Translations under genes and position numbers: made by a program | Part shown: positions 23,728-26,596 of the stretch, one piece after another | Position numbering within the stretch: the first letter of the stretch is position 1 | How the letters are laid out: each line of letters opens with the position of its first letter | Assembly (NCBI RefSeq): GCF_946479715.1 | Contig: NZ_CAMLHF010000060.1 | Span: forward strand, 1 to 26,596 | Direction: 5' to 3' | Length of the DNA stretch: 26,596 nucleotides | Origin: an uncultured Pedobacter sp. | GTDB taxonomy: Bacteria > Bacteroidota > Bacteroidia > Sphingobacteriales > Sphingobacteriaceae | The notes under the pieces: model-generated | Told to the model about the DNA's origin: nothing | Seen by the model: only the letters and a program-made list of their open reading frames with translations | Database searches by the model: none

Positions 23728-24684
23728 TTACTTGTTCAACAGGAACCTGTCGTCGGTAAGCGCACCCAGAAACGCTACAATATCATCCATTTCCTGGCTC
23801 GATAGATTTAGGGGTTTATCCAATGATAAATCTCTGTTAATACCATCATTAACCACTACCGACGGATTATTGTAGTATTCTACCACGCTTTTTAAAGTTT
23901 TAAATTTACCGTTATGCATGTATGGAGCTGTTAACGCCACATTACGTAAACCGGGTATTTTAAACTCTCCCAATACAGTACTGTCCTTTGTTATGCTGAA
24001 CCGGCCGGCATCATTCAACGTTTTTCCATTATACAAGCCGATATTTTTAAACCTATCGGCTGTAAAATCTTCACCTGAATGACAGTTGTTACAATTCCCC
24101 TTGCCTATAAACAGAAGGCGTCCGCGTATGGCGGCTTCCGACATGGCGTTGTCATCTCCATTTATGTATCGGTCATAAGGGCTGTTATTTGTTTCCAGCG
24201 TCCGTTCAAAAGCAGCCAGTGCTTTCAACAAATTATCTTTATTCGGCGCTGTTTTAAATACTTTTTTAAAAGCGTCTGCATAGAATTTATCGTTATTAAG
24301 TCGTTCAATTGCCTCATCAATGGTTAAGCCCATTTCATCAGGCGATGTTATTGGCCCTAAGGCCTGCTCCTCAAGTGATGAGGCACGGCCATCCCAAAAA
24401 AAGTGAGTACGGCCAGATAAGTTGGTTAATCCCGGAGAATTCCGGGATGTAAGTTTTCCACCAATACCTTTACTAAATACTGCAGTATCAGCAAAAGCAA
24501 ATTCCGGTCTGTGGCACGACGAACAATTAATTGTCCGGTCTTTCGATAGTATGTTATCAAAAAACAGCTTACTGCCAAGTTGCTCCCGGGTCTGTATCTC
24601 GTCGCTACCCGACATGAAACTTAACTGGGTGATCAACAGGAAAACAAAGGCTATCAGTATAAGTAGGGTATTTCTTTTTTTCAT
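23728..24684 (-). CDS. Di-haem cytochrome c peroxidase (CcpA/MauG family)
   Basis: A 318-aa periplasmic protein with an N-terminal signal or anchor (about 6-25). There are two CxxCH haem sites, CSSCH (54-58) and CNNCH (198-202), and M256 in APYMHNGKF as a likely distal ligand. The QLGSKLFFDNILSKDRTINCSSCHRPEFAFAD opening and FWDGRASSLEEQA are family hallmarks. Members reduce H2O2 using cytochrome c electrons, or modify proteins as in MauG. I chose ATG 24684 over the ATG at 24705, because the signal peptide starts there and the longer form would abut the YceI stop. It belongs to the minus-strand operon with the thiol, YceI and TonB genes. Confidence 0.93.
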   Translation of the reverse strand: MKKRNTLLILIAFVFLLITQLSFMSGSDEIQTREQLGSKLFFDNILSKDRTINCSSCHRPEFAFADTAVFSKGIGGKLTSRNSPGLTNLSGRTHFFWDGRASSLEEQALGPITSPDEMGLTIDEAIERLNNDKFYADAFKKVFKTAPNKDNLLKALAAFERTLETNNSPYDRYINGDDNAMSEAAIRGRLLFIGKGNCNNCHSGEDFTADRFKNIGLYNGKTLNDAGRFSITKDSTVLGEFKIPGLRNVALTAPYMHNGKFKTLKSVVEYYNNPSVVVNDGINRDLSLDKPLNLSSQEMDDIVAFLGALTDDRFLLNK

Positions 24685-24705
24685 GATTATTGTAAAGTCA
24701 TGCAA

Positions 24706-25371
24706 TTATTGAGCATTAGCAACCAGTGCCACATCGATATCAAAATCATCATAGATTACTTTATCGCCCAGGTTCTCAAAGAAGTTTTTAGAGCGGAATT
24801 TAATGTCGTATTTGGTACGGTCTATAGTGATCTTGGCATTAGCTGTTAACTTTTTACCATTTACAGCAATTGTTGCCGGGAAACTGACTTCGTTGGTTAT
24901 CCCTTTTATTGTTAGTTTACCTTTAACATTGTATTGGCTACCTGTAGTTTTGGTAGCAGAACTGATTACAAAATTCGCTTTAGGAAACTTCTCTGCACTA
25001 AAGAAATCTTCGCTTTTAAGGTGTCCTACTAATTTTGCATTCGCACTTTCATCAGTAAGGTCAGCGTTCGTTATTGTCCGGGTATCAATGTCAAAGCTCC
25101 CTGCTTTTAAAGTATTATTCTCTACCGTAAAACTACCGTTGCTAACTTTAACAGATCCACTATGTTCACCTGTAGCTTTTTTAGCCAGCCATGTTAATTT
25201 GCTGCCTTCATTGTCGACTTTAAACACCAATGCCTTAACAATGGCGCCTTTGCCTGACACTACTTTTTTAGCAGATAAAACTGTTTTATTAGAAGTTGTT
25301 GGTTTTACAGCTCCGGTAAAAACCAATAGTGAAGTTGCAGTAATTGCAGAAAGAGTTAGTATTAATTTCAT
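24706..25371 (-). CDS. YceI-family periplasmic lipocalin-like protein
   Basis: A 221-aa exported protein. The signal peptide ends about residue 22 (TGAVKP). The YceI beta-barrel (about 50-220) starts VDNEGSKLTWLAKKATGEHSG and contains SFDIDTRTITNADL, HLKSEDFFSAEKFPKANFVI, GKLTIKGITNEVSFPA and TIDRTKYDIKFRS. The barrel binds long isoprenoid or fatty-acid chains in known structures. In Bacteroidota YceI genes are often next to cytochrome c peroxidase genes, as here, with 21 nt to the next start. It may deliver a lipid or quinone-type cofactor within the envelope redox set. The long plus-strand open frame across it is only a shadow. Confidence 0.92.
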   Translation of the reverse strand: MKLILTLSAITATSLLVFTGAVKPTTSNKTVLSAKKVVSGKGAIVKALVFKVDNEGSKLTWLAKKATGEHSGSVKVSNGSFTVENNTLKAGSFDIDTRTITNADLTDESANAKLVGHLKSEDFFSAEKFPKANFVISSATKTTGSQYNVKGKLTIKGITNEVSFPATIAVNGKKLTANAKITIDRTKYDIKFRSKNFFENLGDKVIYDDFDIDVALVANAQ

Positions 25372-25404
25372 ATTCTTTGTTTAATTATTTAGTGGTTTTA
25401 AATT

Positions 25405-25434
25405 CCCTGGCACAAACCTAAGTCTGCACCAGGG
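25405..25434 (-). promoter_or_regulatory. Intercistronic hairpin between tlpA-like and yceI genes
   Basis: On the minus strand CCCTGG and CCAGGG arms extend with G-U pairs (TGCAGAC against GTTTGTG) to about 13 bp around a TTAG loop. It lies in the 78-nt gap, 16 nt after the TlpA-like stop, without a T run. It may be an mRNA processing or stability element that sets different levels of the two proteins. Confidence 0.45.
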
Positions 25435-25449
25435 GAAGAGGGATTTCTA

Positions 25450-26596
25450 TTATTTTCCTTTTAAAGTATTATCAGATTTTGCTGATGCATTAGAAGGTAC
25501 TTCTTCTGCAATCAGAACATCTAACAGATCATTAAACTTCTTTTCGTATTCTTTATAATATTTGCCGGTTACTGTGCCTGTATAACCCGTATAGATCTCG
25601 CGCACTTCGCCTTTTCTATCGATAATTATGGTAGTTGGAAAAGCAATGAATTTATTCAGCGCAGGCAGTTTCTGAGACACCACCTTTTTATCGGCAAGGC
25701 CGCCAAATAAAATGTCGTATTTAACATCATACTTGTCTCTCAATTTACCCAGTGTATACTGTGCATACTGTAAACTATCTTTTTGTTCAAAGCCAATAGC
25801 AATAGCCTCTACACCACGCTTTTGGTTCTTATTGAACCATGGCGAAAGAAATATAGTCTGATCAGTACAATTAGGGCACCAGGTGCCAACAATCTCAACA
25901 ATAACTACTTTGCCTTTATATTTATCATCACTTAAGGATACTGGTTTACCCGTAAGATCAGGAAAAGTAAAGTCGAGTTTTTTATAACCTTCCTTTAAAA
26001 AGGTAAGCTTATACGGATCAGGCAATTCAGCCTTGTCGTCCTTTACCCCATCAAACTTGGTATTATCGTAAATCCCTGCCGATATTACACCGCTAATAGT
26101 GCCATCTGCATTAATCTTACCCTTATAAATTTTAGGGCTTGGGCCTGTAAAACCCGACAACACAAACTCATCGCCTTGTACGGTACCTTCCAATTCACGA
26201 CTATCGCCTGTTACCTGCAAAATTACGCCGGTAAGTTTGTTTCCGTTTTGCTTTAATAAGGCCACCTTATTAGGAACCTGCTCTTTAGAATAAAACTTCA
26301 GTTCCCATTTGCCACTAATGTTTGCAGCCGGTGCAACGTCTTTACCAGGTTCAACAAAGCGGTAGTTCTTACCATGCTCTGCTGTAAATGGTAAAGAGTT
26401 ACCTCTAAAACCCGGTACCAGACTGCGGTACTCGCCGCTTAGTGTTCCATCATCTTCTATCTTGGCAACAAGTGCAGCGTCGTAGGTATTCATTTTAATA
26501 AAAATCGAATCCTTACCCAGGCGGGTTACATGGAAGTCATCGCGTCTGGTTCCATTTAACAGTGTAAATGTGCCGTGCTCAAGGTCTTTGCCTTTA
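25450..26596 (-). CDS. TlpA-like thioredoxin-fold disulfide reductase (5' end outside window)
   Basis: The frame is open to the window edge at 26596, so the N-terminus is missing; the ATG at 26493 is internal. At least 382 residues are visible. The N-terminal half is beta-rich (GKWELKFYSKE, KLTGVILQVTGD, GTISGVISAG), with repeats of a kind found before TlpA domains in Bacteroidota. The C-terminal AhpC/TSA-Redoxin domain begins FPDLTGKPVSLSDDKYKGKVVIVEIVGTWCPNC. The CPNC redox pair is encoded at 25867-25878, and the cis-Pro region is FIAFPTTIIIDRKG. It would reduce or exchange disulfides in the periplasm, for instance for the cytochromes encoded downstream. It is the most upstream operon gene seen. 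Confidence 0.9.
   Translation of the reverse strand, partial: KGKDLEHGTFTLLNGTRRDDFHVTRLGKDSIFIKMNTYDAALVAKIEDDGTLSGEYRSLVPGFRGNSLPFTAEHGKNYRFVEPGKDVAPAANISGKWELKFYSKEQVPNKVALLKQNGNKLTGVILQVTGDSRELEGTVQGDEFVLSGFTGPSPKIYKGKINADGTISGVISAGIYDNTKFDGVKDDKAELPDPYKLTFLKEGYKKLDFTFPDLTGKPVSLSDDKYKGKVVIVEIVGTWCPNCTDQTIFLSPWFNKNQKRGVEAIAIGFEQKDSLQYAQYTLGKLRDKYDVKYDILFGGLADKKVVSQKLPALNKFIAFPTTIIIDRKGEVREIYTGYTGTVTGKYYKEYEKKFNDLLDVLIAEEVPSNASAKSDNTLKGK

Noticed and set aside
24803..25384. Plus-strand open frame of 193 codons
   Set aside because: It lies entirely opposite the well-supported YceI gene and shows no independent protein features.
1..26596. CRISPR arrays, tRNA/rRNA genes, insertion sequences or prophage genes
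   Set aside because: I saw no regularly spaced repeats, tRNA-like cloverleaf with a conserved T-arm, rRNA segments, transposase or integrase motifs anywhere in the window.

Overview
The window looks like a chromosomal segment of a Bacteroidota bacterium, most likely Sphingobacteriaceae (Pedobacter-like). Supporting signs are low G+C, repeated TAnnTTTG -7 promoter elements instead of TATAAT, a TonB receptor with a CarboxypepD_reg-like N-terminus, a GIN-domain (DUF2807-like) protein, a DUF5117/met-zincin protease, lipoproteins with charged residues after the lipobox cysteine, and few Shine-Dalgarno sites. The taxon is inferred from gene content and motifs; no database was searched.

Layout. (1) 1-4300, plus strand: the 3' part of an ebo cluster. 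It holds a UbiA-like EboC cut by the window edge, an EboD sugar-phosphate cyclase, an EboE TIM-barrel protein and an EboF phosphodiesterase-like protein, spaced 16, 2 and 1 nt apart. A Tat-exported phospholipase C follows with its own promoter. (2) 6722-9759: small genes, namely a two-TM protein, an ArsR-type repressor coupled to an SRPBCC protein behind an operator-promoter, an unknown 89-aa protein, a SAM methyltransferase and an FKBP-type lipoprotein. (3) 9760-11137: two gene-poor stretches around a minus-strand CarboxypepD_reg-like gene. Each carries a -7 element, an inverted repeat beside it and an intrinsic terminator. The first looks like an sRNA of about 138 nt. The second looks like an attenuated leader of about 230 nt for the GIN-domain gene. 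(4) 11740-14568, minus: SGNH hydrolase, PhyH dioxygenase and SDR oxidoreductase. Between SDR and phyH lies a 29-codon ORF missing from a standard annotation. It is rich in Met, ends in four Cys codons, sits inside a folded leader and has its own promoter. (5) 14612-18149: a membrane PAS protein with a DHp helix but no ATPase domain, convergent with a large secreted metalloprotease across a 46-nt palindromic terminator. (6) 18285-19711, minus: a membrane-anchored SNase-like nuclease and a tandem universal stress protein. (7) 19992-26596, minus: a probable envelope redox/uptake operon of TlpA-like thioredoxin, YceI, di-haem cytochrome c peroxidase, TonB receptor and DUF4397 lipoprotein. A BIME-like intergenic repeat follows it.

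The two functional blocks are the ebo pathway, whose metabolite is unknown in this phylum, and the TlpA-YceI-CCP-TonB-DUF4397 set. The most novel element is the sulfur-amino-acid-rich leader ORF upstream of phyH (13609-13698), followed by the sRNA and attenuator candidates.
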